Assembly (NCBI GenBank): GCA_016930635.1
Contig: JAFGGI010000052.1
Location: 1-64,000 of the forward strand
Direction: 5' to 3'
Source: Sedimentisphaerales bacterium
GTDB taxonomy: Bacteria; Planctomycetota; Phycisphaerae; Sedimentisphaerales; UBA12454
Length of the DNA stretch: 64,000 bases
Below are positions 18,902 to 27,793 of the stretch, piece by piece (within the stretch, counting starts at the first letter, position 1; each line of letters begins with the position of its first letter). Under the pieces are notes generated by a model. That model was given only the letters and a program-made list of their open reading frames with translations. It ran no database searches and was not told the origin of the DNA. Both the position numbers and the translations under genes were made by a program.

Positions 18902-20524
18902 TTACGGCATTGGGTCAACCTTATTATACTTGATTCCTACAGCTGTGTTCGGGTCGATTGTCCATACCGAATCACAGTTTTTGAATGTAACATTATCAAA
19001 TGAAATGTCTTTGCAATGCTTAAGATAGGCGCCGCCTTTTTCAGCATTGTCTATAACAATATTGCTTAGAGAAATTCTGGCATGTTCTGCACCTTCTGTG
19101 CCGTTGATATAAATGCCGTATCTTTTAGTATCCTTGCAGGTAATGTTCTTTACGGTAATATCTTTGAATTGTCCCGGACCTGCTGAAGGATAACTGCTGC
19201 CGTAAGTGCTGTCGAAGAATATCGCATCCTTTATAATGTTTTTCATTTCGATATCTCTGCAAAGGATATTCTTGGCACCGCCGCCTTGCTTTAGACCAGT
19301 CTTGAAGCGAAGGCCCCTGTCGGTTCCATCAAAAACACAATCTTCAACGATGAAATTCTCAAACCATCCTGCTGTAAAGCTTCCCCAGACTGCTCCGCCG
19401 TGACCGCGTTTAGCGACACAATTGAAAACTCTTACATTCTTTGTTGCATATCCGTCTTTGACGCCGCCTTCACCAACACCTGCGTTAAAGTTAATGGCGT
19501 CATCGCCGCAGTCGAAAACAGAATTGAAAATATAAGCTGTATCGGAAGTACAGATATTAACACCATCGGCGTTGTGAATATCATAAGTATCTACATTAAT
19601 CCCGTTTATTGCGATATTCTTGGAATAGCTGATAATCAGGGTGTGCATTGCAGGATTTACAAGCTTAATACCTCCAACATACAAGCCATCAACACCTTTT
19701 ATAGTAATCAGATCAGCTCTGTCGCTGTCATCGCCATAGCTTGCAGCAACCTCATTAGTAGCAAGTTTTGTGATGCCATGGCCTGTGATAGAACCGACCT
19801 CATCTGAAGAGCCGTTGACAGTACCGCTGCCGCAAATCCTGATATTCTGTAAGCTGCCGTAATGTAAAGTGTAGGCATTAATCAGGCCCATAAAATTGTT
19901 GCCGGATTTGTAATACGGAAATCTTGTGCTTGCACGCGGGTAATCGGCAGCATCGTCACTGCCCAGTAGTGTTCCATCGATCTGAAGCGTCATATCATCC
20001 TTCAGGAAGATAGCGCCGCTTAAAAATGTCTTGCCCTTGGGAAGCAATACTTTGCCGCCTTTTGTGCATGCATTAATAGCCTGCTGAATAGCCCTTGTAT
20101 CCAGGGTTTTGCCGTCGCCTACAGCACCAAATTTTGTAACATCAAAGACCTCCATCTCAGGCAGTGCCTTTGCAATAACCTTATTACTCGGCTCTGATTC
20201 ATTACCTTTAGCATCCACGGCTGTTACCCAGAATGAATAAGGCAGGCCGGGCTCTATGAGCTCTTGTGCAATATAGAACAGCTTTGTTGTATTACCAACC
20301 ATCGAACCTTCCTGGTAAACGTTATAGCTGACAACATTCGAATAGTCCTCAGGCTTTTCCCATATGATCACAATAGTTGAATCATCCGCAGCTAAAGGCG
20401 GAACCATCAATCTTTGAGGTGAATCAATTTTCCCACTTCCTGCCTGGGATTGGTCGCAGCCAAAGCATATCAGCAAGGCAATAGCGCTCAATACAGAGAT
20501 AGTAATAAAACTTCTTTTTTTCAT
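18902..20524 (-). CDS. GH28 polygalacturonase, possible lipoprotein, with FN3-like N-terminal domain and no dockerin
   Basis: NADGVNI / CGDDAINFNAG / GHGGAVWGS / RFK; N-terminus ...ALLICFGCDQ resembles a weak lipobox. Confidence 0.85.
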   Translation of the reverse strand: MKKRSFITISVLSAIALLICFGCDQSQAGSGKIDSPQRLMVPPLAADDSTIVIIWEKPEDYSNVVSYNVYQEGSMVGNTTKLFYIAQELIEPGLPYSFWVTAVDAKGNESEPSNKVIAKALPEMEVFDVTKFGAVGDGKTLDTRAIQQAINACTKGGKVLLPKGKTFLSGAIFLKDDMTLQIDGTLLGSDDAADYPRASTRFPYYKSGNNFMGLINAYTLHYGSLQNIRICGSGTVNGSSDEVGSITGHGITKLATNEVAASYGDDSDRADLITIKGVDGLYVGGIKLVNPAMHTLIISYSKNIAINGINVDTYDIHNADGVNICTSDTAYIFNSVFDCGDDAINFNAGVGEGGVKDGYATKNVRVFNCVAKRGHGGAVWGSFTAGWFENFIVEDCVFDGTDRGLRFKTGLKQGGGAKNILCRDIEMKNIIKDAIFFDSTYGSSYPSAGPGQFKDITVKNITCKDTKRYGIYINGTEGAEHARISLSNIVIDNAEKGGAYLKHCKDISFDNVTFKNCDSVWTIDPNTAVGIKYNKVDPMP

Positions 20525-20813
20525 TTTAGACCTCCTGAAAAATTACAGTAATTTCTTTAATTTCGACATACATACAAAAGCGACTCTGCCTATATCACAA
20601 AATCACTTATTTTAACCCTGAAAAGCATTGTTCTTAGTATTCATTCACTCCCATTGATAGAATTATATCCAAAATGGTAAAAAGTCAATTTTTATTTTCC
20701 ATTTTAGCACGTTTATTTGGCAATATCGTCCTTATCAATACTAAAAAAGCCTATTTTTAAACAAATACCAGCTATTAGATAATCTCTATACGCCTAAACT
20801 GACAAAAGGTGTT

Positions 20814-20871
20814 AATTTGCGCAAATTATCTCCGTTTATCCTTGTTTTTTACCCCTGTTTTCTGGTATAAT
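20814..20871 (+). promoter_or_regulatory. Putative operator (perfect palindrome AATTTGCGCAAATT) plus -10 TGGTATAAT
   Basis: Palindrome at 20814-20827, TATAAT at 20866-20871, upstream of 20936 CDS. Confidence 0.6.
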
Positions 20872-20935
20872 AGCAGTGATTATGGGGGTGCGTGAATGGG
20901 GTATATAATTTATTGACCCTTAGGAGTCCAGTGAG

Positions 20936-22105
20936 ATGAAAAGATTTAGTATAACAGGATTAATCATAATTGCAACATTTTGCCTTACGTCTAACGTATT
21001 TGCTCGCGGCGGCTGGGCAGATATGAACGGCGGAACCACAGGCGGCGCAGGCGGAGCGGTCGTTGACGTCAACAACTATACAGATCTCGAAACTTACGCT
21101 GAATCCTCAAGCACATATATCATCCGAATTTCAGGTACTATTGACATCGGCAGCGATGGCTTCGATATCGCGAAGAATAAGACGCTGATAGGCGTAGGTA
21201 CTGATGCAACACTCTCAGGAAATGTTGGTTTTAAAAACCGTGATGGAAATATAATTCTTGAGAATCTACACATCCATAATCCTTACACCTCTGACGAGGG
21301 AGACGGCCTGAGTATAACACAGGATATATATAATGTTCTTGTTACCAAGTGTAGTGTGTATGACTGTGAAGACGGCGGCCTTGATGTATCCAACCGGTCT
21401 GATTTTGTTACCGTCTCATGGTGTAAGTTTTATTATACCCCCGCCACCCCAGATCCAACTCATTGTTTCTCAACTCTTGTGGGAGCCAGGGATAGTTTAC
21501 CCGAAGATGCAAATTATCTTCGTGTTACTTACCACCATAATTGGTGGACAACCGGCGTTAAAGAAAGAATGCCCCGCGTACGCTATGGCCAGGTACACGT
21601 CTATAACAATTATTACAGCGATCTTGTGTACGGTGGTTACTGCATCGGCGTAGGCTGTGGAGCTCGTATTCGTGTAGAGAATAATTACTTCAATGCTGTG
21701 TACACCCCATGGAAAGATTACTACAGCGATGCACCGGAGTGGCCCGTAGGTCACATTGGCTGGAATACCGGCAATATATATTATAACTGTACCCAGCCGA
21801 CCTGGGCAACAAACGAATATGCTACTATATTTGTGCCGCCTTATGAATATGACCTCGATGACGCTGCAGATATCCCGACTTTAGTTCAGGCTTATGCTGG
21901 TGCGGGCACACCTTATCCGCCGCACTGGTATTCAGGTGCTTATGGTGATTTCGACCTGAGCGGAACAGTGGACAGAATCGACCTTGCGACATTTGTCGAT
22001 TACTGGCTGGAAACTACAGGAATTGAGGATGCAGACTACTATCCGGACGGCATCGTCAACTTCCGTGAACTGGCCAAACTGGCTGAAAGCTGGCTCTTAG
22101 ACTGA
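20936..22105 (+). CDS. Secreted PL1 pectate lyase with C-terminal dockerin-like module
   Basis: GGWADMNGGTTGGAGGAVV; RMPRVRYGQVHVYNNYYS; YGDFDLSGTVDRIDLATFVDYWL. Confidence 0.88.
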   Translation: MKRFSITGLIIIATFCLTSNVFARGGWADMNGGTTGGAGGAVVDVNNYTDLETYAESSSTYIIRISGTIDIGSDGFDIAKNKTLIGVGTDATLSGNVGFKNRDGNIILENLHIHNPYTSDEGDGLSITQDIYNVLVTKCSVYDCEDGGLDVSNRSDFVTVSWCKFYYTPATPDPTHCFSTLVGARDSLPEDANYLRVTYHHNWWTTGVKERMPRVRYGQVHVYNNYYSDLVYGGYCIGVGCGARIRVENNYFNAVYTPWKDYYSDAPEWPVGHIGWNTGNIYYNCTQPTWATNEYATIFVPPYEYDLDDAADIPTLVQAYAGAGTPYPPHWYSGAYGDFDLSGTVDRIDLATFVDYWLETTGIEDADYYPDGIVNFRELAKLAESWLLD

Positions 22106-22210
22106 TAAAACAGGCAATATTCAAGGCTTGTCTTTGACCGAAATTTATGATATAATGGCAAGATAAGTAGTTTTTAGGATAATTCGGTCGTTTTTAGGAG
22201 GCCTTGAGAG

Positions 22211-24103
22211 ATGAAAAAGTCGCTTTTTCTATTCGTATCTATCGCAGTTTCACTATTCTGCTTTACCTCTAATACATTTGCTGTTGACGGCTGGGCCAGT
22301 ATGGACGGCGGCACTACAGGCGGCGAAGGCGGAACTGTCGTTGAAGTCAACAACGTTGATGACTTTACTTATTACGCCGAGGACACACATCAGGATCCGT
22401 ACATCATTTATGTCAACGGCAATATTACTCTGAGTAATAATGTCCGCGTCCGAGGCAACAAGACGATCATCGGCCGGCCGGGTTCGCATATTTCCGGCAA
22501 TTTGAAGTGCTATAGGGAAGAAGAAAGCAACAACATCTTCAGATATCTGGACATAGACAACTATAACGAGGTGGGTGACGGCGACTGTATCAGTATTGAT
22601 TCTGCCAATCACATCTGGGTCGACCACTGCACGTTTACCGACGGCGGTGATGGAAATGTCGACATCAAAAACGGCGCCGACTATATCACCATCTCCTGGT
22701 GTAAATTCCAGTACACGCGCGACAGCGGCCACAATTACACCAATCTGATCGGACATTCCGACGACAACGGCAGCACAGACAGAGACCATCTCCTTGTTAC
22801 CGTCCACCACAACTGGTATTCGACTATGTGTAAAGAACGTATGCCCCGCGTCCGTTTCGGCCAGGTACATGTTTATAATAATTATTACAGCGACCTGTTA
22901 ACCGGCGGTTATTGTATCGGCGTTGGTGTCGAAGCACATATTCGTGTCGAAAGCAACTATTTCGATGATGTATATGACCCGTGGAAAGATTATTACACCG
23001 GAAACGGAGCCGATGGACATATCGGCTGGAATACCGACAATATATTTAATGAATGTACAGTTCCGACCTGGGCGACGAACGAGTATGCCACTATATTTGT
23101 GCCGCCTTATGCCTATACGCTTGATAATGGCGCTGATGTGCCGGCTATTGTACAAAACGGTGCAGGTGCAGACGGCAACGACTCAAATCTGCCGCATTGG
23201 GCCTTCGGTCCTTATGGTGATTTCGACCGCAGCGGTTTAGTCGATACTAATGACCTTGCACAATTTGCAGCCTACTGGCTTGAAACCGATTGCAACCAGG
23301 TTTTCGACGCAGATTACGACAGCGACTGCAATGTAAATAATTATGAACTGTCCCTGCTGGCAGAAAACTGGAAAGTAACACCGCCTGATACCACCCCTCC
23401 TGCAGCTCCGGAAAATTTGTGGGCAGCGACCGATATCTCGACAATCCTGCTCGACTGGGCAGATAATAATGAGCCTGACCTGACAGGATATAATCTATAT
23501 CGTTCGACAACCAGCGGCAGCGGATATAGCAAGCTTAATGTTTCACCTCTGACCGATTCGAATTATACAGACAGCAGTTTCACGTATCTTACGACATATT
23601 ATTATGTTGTTACAGCAGTTGATACATCGGAAAACGAATCATCCAATTCTGTTGAAGCATTTGCGATAGCCGACGGCAACACAAGTGTATTTGTCCAGGA
23701 AAACGCTATGGGCTTTTGCAATGTTGACGGGATCGTAGACACTGAAGAGCATTCGGGCTATACCGGTTACGGTTATGCCGATACAGAAAACGCCCTGGGT
23801 AACGGTGTTGACTGGAAAGTGAGCGTTCCTTCGGCCGGTACGTATTATTTCGCGTGGCGATATGCCAACGGCTCATCTGACAGAGGCGCAAGACTGCTTA
23901 TAAACGATGTCGAAGAAGCAGCAAGTATAAACTTCCCTGCCACAGGCGGATGGGAAATCTGGCAATATCTCGAAGTACCCGTAAGTTTAACGACCGCAGG
24001 GATAAAAAATGTGCGTCTCGAAGCAACAGGCTCCAGCGGGCTGGCAAATACCGACTATTTCAGGCTGACAGGTACAAATCCACAAATCGAAATTTGTCCA
24101 TAA
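22211..24103 (+). CDS. Secreted PL1 pectate lyase with dockerin-like, FN3 and CBM modules
   Basis: HIWVDHCTF; RMPRVRFGQVHVYNNYYS; C-terminus ...EICP. Confidence 0.88.
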   Translation: MKKSLFLFVSIAVSLFCFTSNTFAVDGWASMDGGTTGGEGGTVVEVNNVDDFTYYAEDTHQDPYIIYVNGNITLSNNVRVRGNKTIIGRPGSHISGNLKCYREEESNNIFRYLDIDNYNEVGDGDCISIDSANHIWVDHCTFTDGGDGNVDIKNGADYITISWCKFQYTRDSGHNYTNLIGHSDDNGSTDRDHLLVTVHHNWYSTMCKERMPRVRFGQVHVYNNYYSDLLTGGYCIGVGVEAHIRVESNYFDDVYDPWKDYYTGNGADGHIGWNTDNIFNECTVPTWATNEYATIFVPPYAYTLDNGADVPAIVQNGAGADGNDSNLPHWAFGPYGDFDRSGLVDTNDLAQFAAYWLETDCNQVFDADYDSDCNVNNYELSLLAENWKVTPPDTTPPAAPENLWAATDISTILLDWADNNEPDLTGYNLYRSTTSGSGYSKLNVSPLTDSNYTDSSFTYLTTYYYVVTAVDTSENESSNSVEAFAIADGNTSVFVQENAMGFCNVDGIVDTEEHSGYTGYGYADTENALGNGVDWKVSVPSAGTYYFAWRYANGSSDRGARLLINDVEEAASINFPATGGWEIWQYLEVPVSLTTAGIKNVRLEATGSSGLANTDYFRLTGTNPQIEICP

Positions 24104-24174
24104 AAAGACCAATGTATATTTATAAGTTTTTCTAAAACAAAGACTTATAAGATGGGCAATTTCTAAAAGCACTC

Positions 24175-24229
24175 AATTTGCGCAGCTTACCGGATTATTC
24201 TGTAATTTAGCTAAGATTTTTGGTATAAT
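24175..24229 (+). promoter_or_regulatory. Promoter with TTTGCGCA half-site and -10 TGGTATAAT
   Basis: caatttgcgcag followed by TATAAT at 24224-24229. Confidence 0.5.
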
Positions 24230-24292
24230 AATTGATGTATGAATGCTAATTTGGGGGACTTATGAATATTCTTGTTTTATAGGAGTCGAGAG

Positions 24293-25786
24293 ATGAAAAA
24301 TGTATTTTCTCTACTGGGAATTGTCGTAATTTTATTTTCCTGTGTTGCTGCAGCTTGGGCGATTGAGCAAAGACCTATCGGATGGGTTACAGTTACTGAT
24401 GGAAACTTACCATATACCATCACAGGCGGTGCAGCAGGAGCCACCGTTACCGCAACTAATGAAACAGAATTCAAAACCTATGCCGGAAGCACTTCGCCGT
24501 ATGTTATCCTTGTACCTAATATGATAGTAATGACGCGAGGAACCTCATCATCGTATACACCTCAGACAGTTAATGTGGAATCCAACAAAACCATCATCGG
24601 CACAAGTCCCGATGCCGGGATTAACGGCGGTCTGAGTTTTTCAGGCGAATCTAATGTCATTGTTCGTAATCTGACTATATGGTATGAAGACGGCAGCCAA
24701 GGTTACGATAATCCATGGACAGACGGCATTTCAATAAAAGACAGTTCCCATCATATCTGGATAGACCATTGCAGTCTTTACGATTCTCCGGATGGCCTGA
24801 TAGACATAACCAACCAGTCCAACTATATTACGATCTCCTGGTGCTATTTCTACTACCTGCCTACCAGTGAGAACATAAATCACCATTTCACTAATCTGGT
24901 AGGTCACAGTGCTACTAACTATGCCGACCGCGGCAAATTAAAAGTCACTTTCCACCACAACTGGTGGGGCTTAAGATGCAGGGAGCGAATGCCTCGCGTA
25001 CGTTTCGGCCAAGTCCATATTTTCAATAACTATTATTATAATGAGTATGCCACCTGTATCAATAATAATGCTATTCGCTCAGGTATCGAGGCTCAGAACC
25101 TTGTCGAGAATAATTATTTTTACTACATAGATGAGCCTATTGAAGAAAAATATGATCCTACCGCACTAATCGAAGCTGTCGGTAATATTCTCGACAGCTG
25201 CTGCAGCCTTGATGAGTGTGATGACGGCGACGACGATGTGTTCGACCCTCCGTATCCGTATACTCTTGATGATGCAAATGATGTGCCGACCATAGTAACG
25301 GCAGGCGTCGGAGCCGGTTATGATGATGTACTTCCTCCGGCAAAACCGACAATGCTGATGGTGGTATCGCCGACCGGTTATGCAGATATTGAGCTTGAAT
25401 GGAACGACAACAGTGAGCCCGACCTGGCCGGTTATAATGTGTATCGTTCACTGTTTTCCGGCGGCAGCTCATATGTCAAGATAAATACCGCACTGATAAC
25501 CGATTCCAATTATGTTGACGACACTGCCGAAGGTCCGACATATTACTATGCTGTTACAGCAGTAGATACAAATGATAACGAGTCCGGCTATTCCAACGAA
25601 ACGTTCAACTCTTTGTATGGTGATTTCTCAGGAGATTATACGGTAACATGGGCAGATGTTCCTACTTTAGTTAACCTCTGGCTGGAGACAGACTGCGGCC
25701 TGACTGAAGGAATAGATATGGACGGTAACTGCATAATTAATTTCTATGAGTTTTCTGTTTTTGCTAAAAACTGGCATCAATACTAA
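24293..25786 (+). CDS. Secreted PL1 pectate lyase with FN3 and dockerin-like modules
   Basis: ORF opens at 24272; ATG at 24293 (MKNVFSLLG...) follows a better RBS (taggagtcgag). HIWIDHCSLYDSPDGLIDI; RMPRVRFGQVHIFNNYY. Confidence 0.88.
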   Translation: MKNVFSLLGIVVILFSCVAAAWAIEQRPIGWVTVTDGNLPYTITGGAAGATVTATNETEFKTYAGSTSPYVILVPNMIVMTRGTSSSYTPQTVNVESNKTIIGTSPDAGINGGLSFSGESNVIVRNLTIWYEDGSQGYDNPWTDGISIKDSSHHIWIDHCSLYDSPDGLIDITNQSNYITISWCYFYYLPTSENINHHFTNLVGHSATNYADRGKLKVTFHHNWWGLRCRERMPRVRFGQVHIFNNYYYNEYATCINNNAIRSGIEAQNLVENNYFYYIDEPIEEKYDPTALIEAVGNILDSCCSLDECDDGDDDVFDPPYPYTLDDANDVPTIVTAGVGAGYDDVLPPAKPTMLMVVSPTGYADIELEWNDNSEPDLAGYNVYRSLFSGGSSYVKINTALITDSNYVDDTAEGPTYYYAVTAVDTNDNESGYSNETFNSLYGDFSGDYTVTWADVPTLVNLWLETDCGLTEGIDMDGNCIINFYEFSVFAKNWHQY

Positions 25787-25807
25787 CAGGGCAACTGGGC
25801 CCTGATC

Positions 25808-25833
25808 GGGCGTTCGATTTTTATTGGACGCCC
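25808..25833 (+). terminator. Hairpin gggcgttc...ggacgccc downstream of pectate lyase
   Basis: Inverted repeat with one G-U pair in the intergenic space. Confidence 0.5.
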
Positions 25834-25864
25834 ATATTATATAAATCTTTAAAGGAGTAGTTTC

Positions 25865-27760
25865 GTGATGAAAAGAACATTGTTTCGCTCAATCCTCGCT
25901 GTAATTTTATTATCGTGTGCCTCTGCAGCCCAGGCATTCGAGCACTACCCCATCGGCTGGGTTACTGTTGACGACGGAAATGTGCCTTATAACCTCACAG
26001 GAGGCTCGGCAGGAGCTGTTGTTACCGCTACTAATGAGACAGAGTTTAAGACGTACGCAGAAAGTCCTGTACCTTACGTAATCCTTGTGCCGAATACAAT
26101 AGTGATGACACGGGGAACCTCATCATCGTGGACGCCTCAGACGGTAAGTGTCCAATCTAATAAAACTATTATCGGTGTCGGTCCAAACGGAGCTATTAAC
26201 GGAGGCCTGGAAATCTCAGGCCGAACTAATGTCATCATCCGAAATCTGACCATATGGTATGAAGACGGCACCCAGGGCAGTTCCGACCCATGGACAGATG
26301 GTATTACGATAAAGTACTCAGATCACATTTGGGTAGATCATTGCACCCTTTATGATTCGCCGGATGGATTGATAGACACAACTAATGGGTCCAATTATAT
26401 CACTATATCATGGTGCAGGTTTGGTTATACCCCCACCAGCGAGAATACACAACATCATTTTACTAATCTGGTAGGCGGGTCAGACAGCGCAACAGGTGAC
26501 CGCGGCAAACTCAAAGTAACATTTCATCATAATTTGTGGGGGCCAAGCTGCAAGGAACGAATGCCCCGTGTACGTTTCGGTCAGGTTCATATTTTCAATA
26601 ATTACTTCGATACACAATCCAATAGTTACTGTGTTCGTTCGGGTATAGAAGCTCAGAATCTCATAGAAAACAACTATTTCAATGAATCAGTTGAGCCCAT
26701 CGAGGAAAAATATGACCCTACCGCACTGATAGAGGCTCATGGCAATATTCTCTACAACTGTAAATGCTCCGGCACATATTCGTGTGATGACGGCGACGAT
26801 GATGTTTTTGATCCTCCGTATTCTTATACACTTGACGATGCAAATGATGTGCCGGCCATAGTATCAACAGGTGCCGGTGCTTCGGTATGCTACGGTGATT
26901 TCGACCGTAATGAGCTGGTAGACTACAAAGACCTTGCAGTAATAGCTAATCACTGGCTCGAAGATGATGTTGATATAGAGTACTACCTCGATGGTATAGT
27001 TAACTTCCGTGAATGTGCCTTGTTGATACGGAATTGGGGCACAAATTGTTTTACTCCTCCGGCAGCACCGCAGGATTTGACGACAGCATTCGGGGATGGA
27101 CAGATACTGCTGGATTGGTCCGACAATAACGAGCCTGATTTGGCAGGCTATGATGTATATCGTTCAGAAACATGGAGTAATCACACGAAGATAAACAGCT
27201 CGCTTATAATTGATTCGAATTATACAGATAGTAATGTCGTAAATTTAACAGCATATTTCTACACAGTTGTAGCAATAGATACATTGGGTAATGATTCAGA
27301 ACCATCAGAGCAAGTATCAGAAATACCTGTTCCTGCAGGTGGCACTGTCATACAGGAAAATGAACTCGGTTATTGTCGCATATATCCTTTTGGAAGTATC
27401 AGCAAAACATATAACGAGTACACCGGTAATGGTTATTGTGATACATTTGATTTTAATGGCAGCGGTATCGAATGGAGCATAAGCGTACCTTCGACTGGGT
27501 CATATACCTTTATATGGAGGTATGCCAATGGTGCCCTTGACAGGCCTGCAAAACTGCTTGTAGATGATATTGAAGAAATCTCGAGTATCAATTTTCCGGT
27601 TACCGGCAGTTGGTCAAACTGGGAAATGATTTCACAGAGCGTAACTTTATGTGCTGGTACAAGAAGTATAAAACTTCAAGCGACAAATAGTAAAGGTCTT
27701 GCCAATATTGACTGTACGATAGTAACAGGCGATAATCCTCAACCAGCGAGTTGCCCGTAA
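25865..27760 (+). CDS. Secreted PL1 pectate lyase with dockerin-like, FN3 and CBM modules
   Basis: HIWVDHCTLYDSPDGLIDT; RMPRVRFGQVHIFNNYF; C-terminus ...ASCP. Confidence 0.88.
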   Translation: MMKRTLFRSILAVILLSCASAAQAFEHYPIGWVTVDDGNVPYNLTGGSAGAVVTATNETEFKTYAESPVPYVILVPNTIVMTRGTSSSWTPQTVSVQSNKTIIGVGPNGAINGGLEISGRTNVIIRNLTIWYEDGTQGSSDPWTDGITIKYSDHIWVDHCTLYDSPDGLIDTTNGSNYITISWCRFGYTPTSENTQHHFTNLVGGSDSATGDRGKLKVTFHHNLWGPSCKERMPRVRFGQVHIFNNYFDTQSNSYCVRSGIEAQNLIENNYFNESVEPIEEKYDPTALIEAHGNILYNCKCSGTYSCDDGDDDVFDPPYSYTLDDANDVPAIVSTGAGASVCYGDFDRNELVDYKDLAVIANHWLEDDVDIEYYLDGIVNFRECALLIRNWGTNCFTPPAAPQDLTTAFGDGQILLDWSDNNEPDLAGYDVYRSETWSNHTKINSSLIIDSNYTDSNVVNLTAYFYTVVAIDTLGNDSEPSEQVSEIPVPAGGTVIQENELGYCRIYPFGSISKTYNEYTGNGYCDTFDFNGSGIEWSISVPSTGSYTFIWRYANGALDRPAKLLVDDIEEISSINFPVTGSWSNWEMISQSVTLCAGTRSIKLQATNSKGLANIDCTIVTGDNPQPASCP

Positions 27761-27793
27761 TAAAGCTAAGAACGAATATAGCAGGTTAAAGTA

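Noticed and set aside
22253-23155. Long minus-strand ORFs (up to 205 aa) opposite PL1 gene 22211..24103
   Set aside because: Fully contained within a convincing lyase CDS; composition looks like an antisense shadow
24120-24150. Hairpin ttataagt...acttataa after gene 22211..24103 as a terminator
   Set aside because: AT-rich 8-bp stem with a 15-nt loop and no T-tract; too weak to call
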